Shown here piece after piece: positions 34,489 to 43,209 of a DNA stretch of 49,302 nucleotides. Both the position numbers and the translations under genes were made by a program. The DNA comes from Cyclobacteriaceae bacterium (GTDB lineage Bacteria; Bacteroidota; Bacteroidia; Cytophagales; Cyclobacteriaceae). Each line of letters begins with the position of its first letter. The stretch's first letter is position 1. The stretch covers positions 1-49,302 of the forward strand of contig JAPZUF010000034.1 of NCBI GenBank assembly GCA_027533395.1. The letters run 5' to 3'. The notes under the pieces were generated by a model. That model saw only the letters and a list, made by a program, of their open reading frames with translations, did not search any database and was not told where the DNA came from.

Positions 34489-34935
34489 AAGACCCTGTGC
34501 ATTTAATATTCTCGCATGCGCAAGTATAAAATAAGCATGCGCATTTTAAATTCTCGCATGCGCAAGCATAAAGTAAGCATGCACATTTAGTATTCTCGCA
34601 TCCTTCATCAGTATTCTCGCATCCGCAAAAAGAAATCTCGCATCCTTCAGCAGTATTCTCGCATCCGTAAAAAGAATTCTCGCATCCGCAAAAAGAAATC
34701 TCGCATCCTTCAGCAGTATTCTCGCATCCGCAAAAAGAAATCTCGCATCCGTAAAAAGAATTCTCGCATCCTTCAGCAGTATTCTCGCATCCGCAAAAAG
34801 AAATCTCGCACCTGCAAAAGATATTCTCGCGACTGCAAAAGAAAATCTCGCGACTGCAAAAGAAAATCTCGCGTCCTTCAACAGTATTCTCGCATCCGTA
34901 AAAAGAAATCTCGCGTCCGTAAAAAGAGATCTCTT
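34489..34935. repeat. Tandem array with a strict 21-base period
   Basis: The word TCTCGC (last: TCTCTT) starts at 34510, 34552, 34594 and then every 21 bases without exception to 34930, so about 20 units. Two variants dominate: one ends in CGCAAAAAGAA, the other in TTCAGCAGTAT. The first four units (as two 42-base pairs) share GCATGCGCA at the same phase. No spacer is unique, so this is not CRISPR. Because 21 is a multiple of 3 and no unit makes a stop in some frames, both strands stay open (minus strand: heptads like DARFLFA), but no proper start codon supports a protein. Confidence 0.9.
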
Positions 34936-34958
34936 AACTAAAAAGAAAATATCAAAGT

Positions 34959-34996
34959 CCCTTCTCCTTTGGAGAAGGGATTTAGGGTTGAGGCAA
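34959..34996. repeat. Hairpin dispersed repeat
   Basis: CCCTTCTCC (34959-34967) and GGAGAAGGG (34971-34979) form a perfect stem with a 3-base loop, followed by GGATTTAGGGTTGAGGCAA, which is also found with one mismatch at 169-187. This is a REP-like intergenic repeat. Confidence 0.75.
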
Positions 34997-35436
34997 TCGT
35001 CCGCTAAAAGAAAACTCGCGCCTATAAAAGCAAGGTAAACAGGTGTAATTAGAATTCCCTAAGTTGTCTTCAGCTAATCCTCGTCCGATGGTAGGTTAAT
35101 ACAGTCCTGCATTTTACTTGTATCCTATCCTGCAAGCCATTTTTAATCAACAGCATAAAACCTGCCTAAAAGCAATTTAATCTTATCTACCAAAAGTCTG
35201 TGTTAGCAACCCATGCGCAGGCAGAAAGCCTGCGGCTTCAGCACAAAGAATAATACAAGTAAAAATTTTCTAAGTAGCCCTAATAACATAATTGTCGAAT
35301 CAAAATTTTATGCGGATTTGAAGAAATTGCATGAAATCGCTTTGATTATCAGGGTGTTGTAAGAATAAATGTCAAGGACCAAATTCTCCAGAAACTTAAT
35401 TTGGATCGCGCGCGCTAACCCCCTAATTAACTATTC
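34997..35436. other. Non-coding stretch with one small hairpin
   Basis: No reading frame is convincing on either strand. A hairpin with arms CGCAGGC and GCCTGCG lies at 35216-35234 with a 5-base loop. Nothing else is visible. Confidence 0.5.
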
Positions 35437-35829
35437 TCATTCAGGAATACTGCTATGAATAAACAGCATTTCCCGAAAATAACCGCTCTTGAAATTCTCT
35501 TCCATCCAGTCTCCAACCGATGCTATGCTTCCTTCAATTACCTCTCCAGTACCAATGTGGTACTGATAGGAGAAGGACTTTGATGAGAAGGAACGTGTGT
35601 CAAAGCAACAACACCAAACACTGATTTGATCATCTTCTAAGGATAATTAGAACTGGAAATCTAGTTCGGTGTAGTAGTCCAAATGATTTGTTTGAATTTG
35701 TATTCTTACCGGAGTAGATGCTGCTGATGGTGAATGTAAAAAGATCCTTGCCTCATTTAAGGCAGGATCGTCAAGATGATCAAGTAAACGAATACAAAAA
35801 TCAAATATATTATTTGGTAATTGCTGCAT
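35437..35829 (-). pseudogene. Small gene broken by one in-frame stop
   Basis: From an ATG at 35829 the frame encodes 60 protein-like residues (MQQLPNNIFDFCIRLLDHLD and so on) and meets TAA at 35647. The same frame then stays open for another 69 codons with equally protein-like content (DDQISVWCCCFDTRSF, then YQYHIGTGEVIEG) and ends TGA at 35437. The first half reads FQF then stop then LSLEDD, so a single substitution in a Gln or Glu codon is the simplest explanation. No family is recognised. It lies 47 bases downstream of the DUF262 gene on the same strand and may have been the seventh gene of the defence operon. Confidence 0.5.
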
Positions 35830-35876
35830 CTGTTTCGGGTTAATTTTCCATTACTGAATTGAAAAAAAGCCATAAA

Positions 35877-37685
35877 CTAAAACACCGGCTTCCAAATTTC
35901 CATCATTAGTTTTTTCATCATTTCCTGACGAGCACTTATTGATTCAATACCCCACTCATCATGAGATTTGAGATTCTCTTTAGCGAATTGATTAAATGCA
36001 GTATTCTGGCCAATAGAGACTGATGATAGGGTTCGAGTTAAGAAAATATCAGAGTTCTGATATGCCTCTTTCTTACCCTCAAACCATTCGTTATTCGAAA
36101 CATCGTTATAAAAGTTGATACTCTGATTTATTGGTGCCTCAAGAAGAGTTAGGTTGCCGAATTTATAAACTGCGTTTTCATAATCATACTTCTGCGGATA
36201 CTTATCTGTTGGTATATTTTCTCCGGTCTGCGGTAATATATGCTCAAGTTGTTGATCCTGATAGTATGCAAAATCAGCACGAGGAAGGTTTGATTTTTGA
36301 CGTATAAAATCTTCTACTTTTCCAAGTATGTACTTAACTCTATACTGAGGATTCAAATCATATTGACTGCGATTGGGGAATGAAGATAGAAATTGCTCCT
36401 GTCGCTGTTCGATTTCAGGTGCAATCTTTTCTTTGATAAATGTCTTAAGTTCTTCGGTGTTCTTTAGCCCTCTCAGTTGAGTGGCCCACGAAGCAAAAAG
36501 TGTTTCATAAGATTTTGTGAGAATGCGATTTACGGAATAGTAAAAGGCCAAAGCTTCTAGGTTTTGTGATAGCAACGCTGCATCAGATTTAGCAAAGCTG
36601 TCTTTTAATGCAAGTAATGGAATAAGGTGCTGACGGGAATTTTTCTTTAGCAAATAGCCTATACCCGTTATTGATGAAAAGTCAGAATCCTCTTCCCAAC
36701 TATTGGTTGCTTTTATATATCTGCTATAAAGTGTTGCTCCTTTTTTCAACTCTTTTGCAAAAGCCAGTGGGTCATTTTGATACCCAATTCTTTGCTTGCC
36801 TTCTTTTGAAATAATCCAGTTGTATAATTGATCCTCGCGCAGTACGCCATCGTGGTAACGGGCTGTAATAAAGTATCTTAAAAACCTCAATGGGTTATCG
36901 CCTTCACCACTTTGATCAAGTTCGTTTGACATTTCCTTCCAAATGACTTTGATGGCCGAAAAGTCATCCTCAGAAGCATGACTAAATAATAAGTTCTTTA
37001 CGAGGTCCATAGCATTTAACCCGGCACCGCGTTGGTTGATGGTCTCAAAAATCTTTAGGGCGCTGCTTAGATCATCCGGTTTTATAACAACCAGCTCAAC
37101 ATTGATCAAAAAGTACTTAATGAAGTTTAGCAGTATCGACTTGTCTGTTTGCTCTATCTCTTTAAGAAATTGTTTTACTGCATTAAGGGCATCTCTCATC
37201 TTTTTGATGGAGGGTGTAGCCTGTTCCGTAAACTCCTTCTTTTCGATGAGTGATGTCAAAAAAGTTTTGCTTTCTGGATATTGAAGAATAAGGCGAGGTG
37301 TTTTCTTATCCAACGCAATATTGTACACATAGAGCCAATCGTTTATAATCTTTAGTAATTGACTTTTTATGTCTTCATCGGCTCCCTCCAGGCTTTCCAG
37401 TGTTTCACGAATAGCACAAAGTGAGATAACAATGGTTGTGAGGCGCTGCTGACCATCTACTACATCAAAGGATGAATCATTTCTTTTTACGATGATACTC
37501 GACCCGATGAAGTATTTTGATTGGTCTTTGAATGACTTTGCAGGATCGAATTCGTTGTAGATGTCTTGTAAAAATTGCTGTACATGCCCATCAGCTGTCC
37601 ATACATATTCACGTTGGTAGTCTGGCACAATGAAAAAATAATCTTTGAGTTCACTGATTGACTTTACTTCTGCTTTAATATCCAT
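35877..37685 (-). CDS. DUF262 / DUF1524 (GmrSD-like) nuclease
   Basis: The 602-residue protein has the DUF262 N-terminus: PDYQREYVW (residues 21-29) and DGQQRLTT (77-84), a ParB/Srx-like NTPase core. Its C-terminus (about 480-545) carries the DUF1524 HNH-like pattern LEHILPQ followed by KFGNLTLLE. In GmrSD and SspE-type enzymes this pair gives NTP-dependent cleavage of foreign, often modified, DNA. In the cell it would act as the effector. It is the last intact gene of the operon, 11 bases after the ATPase gene. Confidence 0.88.
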   Translation of the reverse strand: MDIKAEVKSISELKDYFFIVPDYQREYVWTADGHVQQFLQDIYNEFDPAKSFKDQSKYFIGSSIIVKRNDSSFDVVDGQQRLTTIVISLCAIRETLESLEGADEDIKSQLLKIINDWLYVYNIALDKKTPRLILQYPESKTFLTSLIEKKEFTEQATPSIKKMRDALNAVKQFLKEIEQTDKSILLNFIKYFLINVELVVIKPDDLSSALKIFETINQRGAGLNAMDLVKNLLFSHASEDDFSAIKVIWKEMSNELDQSGEGDNPLRFLRYFITARYHDGVLREDQLYNWIISKEGKQRIGYQNDPLAFAKELKKGATLYSRYIKATNSWEEDSDFSSITGIGYLLKKNSRQHLIPLLALKDSFAKSDAALLSQNLEALAFYYSVNRILTKSYETLFASWATQLRGLKNTEELKTFIKEKIAPEIEQRQEQFLSSFPNRSQYDLNPQYRVKYILGKVEDFIRQKSNLPRADFAYYQDQQLEHILPQTGENIPTDKYPQKYDYENAVYKFGNLTLLEAPINQSINFYNDVSNNEWFEGKKEAYQNSDIFLTRTLSSVSIGQNTAFNQFAKENLKSHDEWGIESISARQEMMKKLMMEIWKPVF

Positions 37686-37696
37686 ATAACCTTGAG

Positions 37697-39562
37697 CTAT
37701 TTCTTACCGAAAATTCGTTCTAACCAATTGGACTTTACTTTTGTATTTTCACTGAGAACGGAACTTATTGACCATAAATTTTCAAAGGAGGTGTTCTTTT
37801 CAAACATCTCCTTATCAATTTTAAGTATAACCATTTTACCTAGAGTTTCTTGAACTTTATCAAGTTTCGGATCCCATGAAAGATGTCTTTCAAGTTCTTC
37901 CTTTGAATAAGCCCTATTATTTACGAAATCCCAATACTCAACATCATTATAGCTCCAAGTAACCGGTTTACACTTGGGATAGATGTGAACTATCTTATCT
38001 CCTTCCTTAATAAATCGCCAATCTTCGAGAAGCTGAAATGTAAAATGATAGTTTACCTTAGGGTGTTTAAAGGTTAAAACTGAATCTTTAATGAGCAGGG
38101 TTGTTGTATTGATTATCGGAATTTTACGTATCTCTTCAATAAGAGCTACCGCCTTTCTGAGTTCAAATTGGTAAACAGGTGAACTTAGATTGTCATGTGA
38201 CTGTGGATTGAAAAGACTTAAACGGGATAGGTCGAATTCTTTTCGGATAGAATCTTTGATTAGTTCACCTTTACCACAGTCATTGTAATAGTCTATAAGC
38301 AGCTTCCACCTATGTGAAAGTGCTTGTGGCTTTCCCTCTATAACTCTGGCCAACTCTTCAGGCAGTCTTTCAGACACAAGGCTTTCTATCTCCTTTCTAA
38401 GGTAATTTAATGAGGCAGGATAGTCTTTCAATTTAAGGTAGGCCAAAGCCTTTTCGAAATGGTCATCTAAGCCAGTTAATATTAGAGGCTCTTCAAATTT
38501 CTGATTTTCCACTTCCGATGCATACATCTCTATTGATTTCCATGTCGACCCTAGATATCGTTTCGCTACCTCAAACCAATGACGATCGTATGTAGTTAAA
38601 AATATTTGTGAATTAGAGAATTCCTTACTCAATATGTCAAGCAAGGGGAGACGATTGCTCAAGTCCAATCCAATAAATACATCATCTAAGAAAATTACAT
38701 CTAAGGCATTCTTAGTTGGATTTGACTTTAAAGCAGCAAGATAGATCGACAGTGCTATTGCTGATAATCGAGCTTCATTTAAAAACTCGTGGTGCGAATC
38801 AATCTTTTTACCGGCATACTCAACTTTAGCATTAATAACTGGATCGTGAACGTTACCCGGTGTTATTGGCTCCAAAGTAAATTCTATTGACAACTTTTGA
38901 TTAAAGTAATTGAGCAGCGTATTAATATTTTCATTTATCAGCTTTATCAATTGGTCAAGTTCTGTGCTGAATTTTGAATACGCGTTTTTGTAATTTTCTT
39001 TTAAGATTTCGATTTGTTCGAAAGCCTCTTCTTCAGTAATCTCCTCTTTTTGCTTACTTTCATTTATCGCATCAAATTCCTTCTTAAAATCCTTAGCGCT
39101 TTCATTTTTCCACGCATCGTTCAACTTTCCAAGCGATGTCAATTCATGCTCGCTTAGAATGTTACTGACGAGCATTTGAAAGAAATTGATCTCGTCAACT
39201 TCCTCAAAGTGTGTTCGCAAAAGCTCCTTGTAGGAGATAAAACTATTTAGCTTGCTTACATTAAGTAGTTCAGATTTTGCTCCCTTTTTCCCCGAAGCTT
39301 CAAATCGATCTATCGTTCCATCATCAAGTTTAATCTCAATAAAGCCAGCGTCTAGCAAATCTGATTGGTTGTGACTTGTAAAATCCTTTTGATTTATAAA
39401 ATCATTTAGGCCCTTGATCAAGGATGTTTTTCCGCTTCCATTTTCTCCATAGATCATGAGATTTTTACCCTCTGTATCGATGACGTATTTTGTCTTACCC
39501 GTTTCTGCTTTAGCTATGTAGAATGCACGGTAGTCGTAGAATTGAAGGCTTGTAATACGCAT
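37697..39562 (-). CDS. RecF/ABC-type AAA ATPase (RloA-like)
   Basis: The 621-residue protein has Walker A GENGSGKT (39-46), a coiled-coil insert (about 150-220), an ABC-signature-like NEARLSAIALSIYLA (262-276) and Walker B DVIFLDDVF (288-296). A C-terminal 280-residue part has no clear nuclease motif. Relatives include RloA-like and Septu/Gabija/OLD-type sensors that couple DNA or replication cues to an effector. It starts 3 bases after the methyltransferase gene and 11 bases before DUF262. Confidence 0.87.
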   Translation of the reverse strand: MRITSLQFYDYRAFYIAKAETGKTKYVIDTEGKNLMIYGENGSGKTSLIKGLNDFINQKDFTSHNQSDLLDAGFIEIKLDDGTIDRFEASGKKGAKSELLNVSKLNSFISYKELLRTHFEEVDEINFFQMLVSNILSEHELTSLGKLNDAWKNESAKDFKKEFDAINESKQKEEITEEEAFEQIEILKENYKNAYSKFSTELDQLIKLINENINTLLNYFNQKLSIEFTLEPITPGNVHDPVINAKVEYAGKKIDSHHEFLNEARLSAIALSIYLAALKSNPTKNALDVIFLDDVFIGLDLSNRLPLLDILSKEFSNSQIFLTTYDRHWFEVAKRYLGSTWKSIEMYASEVENQKFEEPLILTGLDDHFEKALAYLKLKDYPASLNYLRKEIESLVSERLPEELARVIEGKPQALSHRWKLLIDYYNDCGKGELIKDSIRKEFDLSRLSLFNPQSHDNLSSPVYQFELRKAVALIEEIRKIPIINTTTLLIKDSVLTFKHPKVNYHFTFQLLEDWRFIKEGDKIVHIYPKCKPVTWSYNDVEYWDFVNNRAYSKEELERHLSWDPKLDKVQETLGKMVILKIDKEMFEKNTSFENLWSISSVLSENTKVKSNWLERIFGKK

Positions 39563-39565
39563 ACT

Positions 39566-42500
39566 TTATTTTTTAAGGCTCTCTTCTATCTCTTTCACCT
39601 CTTCAATGGAGTTGATGTAGAAGATACTGTTCCGGATGGGATGATCCTTTTTGAAAGTTTGATCATAAACCTCAAGCGCTAAACTCAACGCTTCTTTTCC
39701 TTTAGCTAAAGAAGGAAGTTTCTCAACGTGTTTAATAATTTCAAGGCCCTTCTCTTTTACTTGCTCTTCAAAATAAAGCTCATACACCATTGTCTCCAGC
39801 ATGTTTTCAAAGTGATTGCATGCGAGTCGCGCTTCGCTATTATCTTCGAATTTCTTTAAGAAAAGAATGTAGTCAACAATCTTTTCAAAGGGTTTTTCCC
39901 GATGCTCCTCTATACGAGGAACGGGGACTCTTTCAACATACTGACCTGTGTATCTTTTACGACCACCAGCTATGGTGGCGGTAATTTGGCCGAAGTAATA
40001 ATCTGCAACTTTTGAATTGAGTACTGCAAGAATATATTTCAAATGCTTACCGGTCATGAAATAAGCGGAGTTCGTTAAATACATACCTGTTTCATCGTAG
40101 GCATAGTTAGCCCGATCCGAGATTTCTATCCATACAATCTTTGGCTTTTCAAACTCTTGTAAGAACGCGCAGTCACGCAAATTTGTCCAGTGAACTCCAT
40201 GATCTTGTCTTTCTTTAACTGCTGGAAGAAATTTCTTCAAGTGGTCGTGTATATCAGGATAATCTCTTACCACATCTATCGGCTTTAAACTACCTTTTAG
40301 GCCATTGTGAGAATTAATGATATACCAATTCTCAAAACTATAAGACCATCGTTTGATATCCTTTCCACGAAGTAATGGCTTGATGATCTTAGAATTTTTA
40401 GGATTCTTACCAATTAATACATCTCGATCCGTTTGACTTAAATGAAAAGCCTCATTTAAACCAGACTTGATACCCGCATAAAGGCCAACATCCTTCCAAT
40501 CTTTCAGTATCAAACCCTTACTTTCAATCTTTGTATTTATATTATCAGCAATAGCATTACTTACTTTCCAGATTCCTTCATCTAAATTTCTTAATTCGAA
40601 TTTATTGTCGTCAAAATATTGCCTTAACCCTATTTCTGGTAGTTGATTTCCTTGAATAGAACAAGCGAGTAATTGATTCTTGTTTTTTGATTTCGCTGTT
40701 AGCAAAATATTTACAAAAACGGTTGCTGCTTCAAATATCTTGACCTTAGCAAAGTCAATTAATTGTAGAGGATTGGTTTTGTTAATAAAAAATCTTCTGG
40801 TGCTCTTGCCATAATTTGCGTTGATCCACTTATTTGATGTGATGTAGCACAAAATACCATTAGGCTTAAGTAGATTTATTCCTTGCTCGTAGAACAGTGA
40901 ATAAAGGTCTCCCGTTTTTTCAAAGGTTTCGTAGTTAGCCTTTCGAAGTGTCTCTGTTCCATCCATTCGCTGTAAGCTAACATAAGGTGGGTTGCCCAAA
41001 ACAATATCAAAACCATCTTGGATATGAAACATGTGCTCCATATCGAAATAACCGGCAGACGCATTCTGATCGTATGGATTCCACTGCGATACTGCTTTGG
41101 CCGTTGCAGAGGGAAAGCGAAGTTCTTCCATTCGCATAGCAATCTTATCGCGAATTTCAAGATCCTTTTTACGCGTATTGATTTTGGCTTTGGGAGTACG
41201 AACGCGAAAATGCTTATGACGAATCTTATCGAGTTGATCTTCTAATTTGGTGAGCGTGGTATCATTGCTCATCAGGCTCAGCTGCTTTTCCAGGTTAATC
41301 AAAGAGTTAGCAGCAACGAACTTTGTCTCCAAGTTAGGTAGAGGCCTTACTCCCAGATTGGACTTTTCACGTTTTACTTCCTGGTCGCATATTAATGATA
41401 TAAAGAAACGCAACTTTGCAATTTGAACTGCAATTGGTTGTATATCTACACCGTAAATACAATTCTCAATTAGGTACAATTTTCTTCCGTAGTCATCGCT
41501 ATTATCTTCGAAGGCTTCACTGATATCTTTTAGTCTTTCGTCCCTTTCTTCCTTGTTTCCAAGATTAAAAGCTTCTTCCGTTTCTTTTAAAGCTTTCTGT
41601 CTTTGCAGTTGCATCCACTGGGTATTGTCAGGATCCAGCTTCGTCAGAAGAAAAACCATTTTATGCAAAATACCCATTGGAAAAGCACCGGAACCGCATG
41701 CAGGGTCAAGTATTTTTGCTGAGTCTAAAGCTGAAATTAGTTTCTGCTTTTCTGCTTCATTGAAGAGTGGCGGTTCGGTAGTGTATGAAAAGAGTTGGTT
41801 TAATTTTTCATCGGAATCATCTGGTAACGTTTCTTTAAGATAATACTTAAGACTTTCATCTACCATAAAATCAACAACATCTCTCGGTGTGTAAAAGGAA
41901 CCCGTTACTTTTCTTGCTGTAGTTTCCGTTTCAGGAACATAGCTGGCTAAAAGATTTTCAAATGCTTTACCCAATAATTCAGGATCGAGTGCGACTTCAA
42001 TTTCAAAAGGAGTGTTTTCTTCTACAGTGAAATTATAGCTTTGAAGGATGTCTATAATTCCTCTCACTTCCTGACTTTTTCTTTTGTTATCTCCATAGTC
42101 TTCACTTAAGTCAACTACCTTGGATGAAAAGAATAGCGTGTCAGGCACCTTTAGCCTTTTTTCATTATCAAGTCGATCACTAAAGCAATCAATCCTCACT
42201 TCATTTCCTTCGCCAACATTTTTATCAAGATTCTCAAAAAGACCTCCGTTAAGGAAAGGAATATCACTGGTTAGCTCTAGAAATTTTGTTGGGTTCTTAA
42301 AGAATCTGTAGTATCTGTAAAATCCTTGAACACCATACTGGCGATCGATAAACTTACGATTATCGTTACCCATCTCTGTATTGAGTGTTGCAAAAAATAA
42401 GTTTTGAAGTATTGCCTTATAATACGTGCTTCCGGTTTTATCGGAATAGTTTATTAACTCATCGACTTTCTTCTTATTAAAAAGAGCATCTGGCACTAAG

Positions 42501-43207
42501 CCCTTTTGTTTAAGAAACCAAACAAAGATTAATCGTGTAATGAGACGAATTGTATTGGTTGCGTTTCTAACCTTGGTGTCTTTTTCTGAATCATTTGGAA
42601 ATTCAACTTCCTTAAGTGCTCTAAAATACCAGTCACTTAACTCCCTGTAGAAATCCTTGGTAAGTGCATCAACCGAGAATGCTCTTTCAATATCTTCAAG
42701 TTTAACACCCTCATTGAAGAGGTTTGTTTGCTTTCTTATTTTCTCAAACCTTTCAGCAGCGGTTCGGCATTGTTGACCTTCTCCAAAAATATAAGTAAAC
42801 CTTTTGGGATCAGTACTGCGTTTTTCACGTTTACCTGTTTCTTTATTTAGGATTCGAATTTCACTTATATAACTAAATCTCCACTTTTTTGATTGATTGA
42901 ATACAACTAAAGCAGCGTCAACGTCATTACTATAAATTGGCTTTAATAAATTGCGGAGTCCGACTTTATTTCTATCTAATCTTACTTTTTCGTTTATCTG
43001 CACTTCGTAAACACCAACAACACGTCCTTCGATTGTTTGAAAACTCCCTAACTCAAACGCTTTTGCATTCCAATCATTCCGTTCATTTGTGTCAATTATT
43101 TGAGGTTTAACAAGGACTTTAAGCGCAAATATTTCGCGCAAAGTCGCAAGCCAGTCTTTCTGGTTATATGGATTCTCGAAAAGTGATTTAAGTTGTTCTG
43201 CAGTCAT
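39566..43207 (-). CDS. Large Eco57I/PglX-like adenine DNA methyltransferase
   Basis: The 1213-residue protein has an N-terminal domain of about 430 residues of unclear nature, motif X GSFYTPRDVVDFM (436-448), SAM motif I ILDPACGSGAFPMG (499-512) and catalytic NPPY (739-742), followed by a TaqI-like specificity region near 900-1100. It transfers methyl to adenine N6. Size and order resemble type IIG and BREX PglX enzymes, but I see no certain PD-ExK nuclease. It lies 2 bases after the helicase gene. Confidence 0.92.
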   Translation of the reverse strand: MTAEQLKSLFENPYNQKDWLATLREIFALKVLVKPQIIDTNERNDWNAKAFELGSFQTIEGRVVGVYEVQINEKVRLDRNKVGLRNLLKPIYSNDVDAALVVFNQSKKWRFSYISEIRILNKETGKREKRSTDPKRFTYIFGEGQQCRTAAERFEKIRKQTNLFNEGVKLEDIERAFSVDALTKDFYRELSDWYFRALKEVEFPNDSEKDTKVRNATNTIRLITRLIFVWFLKQKGLVPDALFNKKKVDELINYSDKTGSTYYKAILQNLFFATLNTEMGNDNRKFIDRQYGVQGFYRYYRFFKNPTKFLELTSDIPFLNGGLFENLDKNVGEGNEVRIDCFSDRLDNEKRLKVPDTLFFSSKVVDLSEDYGDNKRKSQEVRGIIDILQSYNFTVEENTPFEIEVALDPELLGKAFENLLASYVPETETTARKVTGSFYTPRDVVDFMVDESLKYYLKETLPDDSDEKLNQLFSYTTEPPLFNEAEKQKLISALDSAKILDPACGSGAFPMGILHKMVFLLTKLDPDNTQWMQLQRQKALKETEEAFNLGNKEERDERLKDISEAFEDNSDDYGRKLYLIENCIYGVDIQPIAVQIAKLRFFISLICDQEVKREKSNLGVRPLPNLETKFVAANSLINLEKQLSLMSNDTTLTKLEDQLDKIRHKHFRVRTPKAKINTRKKDLEIRDKIAMRMEELRFPSATAKAVSQWNPYDQNASAGYFDMEHMFHIQDGFDIVLGNPPYVSLQRMDGTETLRKANYETFEKTGDLYSLFYEQGINLLKPNGILCYITSNKWINANYGKSTRRFFINKTNPLQLIDFAKVKIFEAATVFVNILLTAKSKNKNQLLACSIQGNQLPEIGLRQYFDDNKFELRNLDEGIWKVSNAIADNINTKIESKGLILKDWKDVGLYAGIKSGLNEAFHLSQTDRDVLIGKNPKNSKIIKPLLRGKDIKRWSYSFENWYIINSHNGLKGSLKPIDVVRDYPDIHDHLKKFLPAVKERQDHGVHWTNLRDCAFLQEFEKPKIVWIEISDRANYAYDETGMYLTNSAYFMTGKHLKYILAVLNSKVADYYFGQITATIAGGRKRYTGQYVERVPVPRIEEHREKPFEKIVDYILFLKKFEDNSEARLACNHFENMLETMVYELYFEEQVKEKGLEIIKHVEKLPSLAKGKEALSLALEVYDQTFKKDHPIRNSIFYINSIEEVKEIEESLKK

Positions 43208-43209
43208 AC

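Noticed and set aside
34546-34881. Open frame on the minus strand made of heptads like DARFLFA
   Set aside because: It exists because the 21-base repeat has no stop in that frame; the start is a TTG inside a repeat unit, and the plus strand is equally open. No coding support.
34489-34935. Possible CRISPR array
   Set aside because: The period is a fixed 21 bases with no unique spacers and no cas genes nearby.
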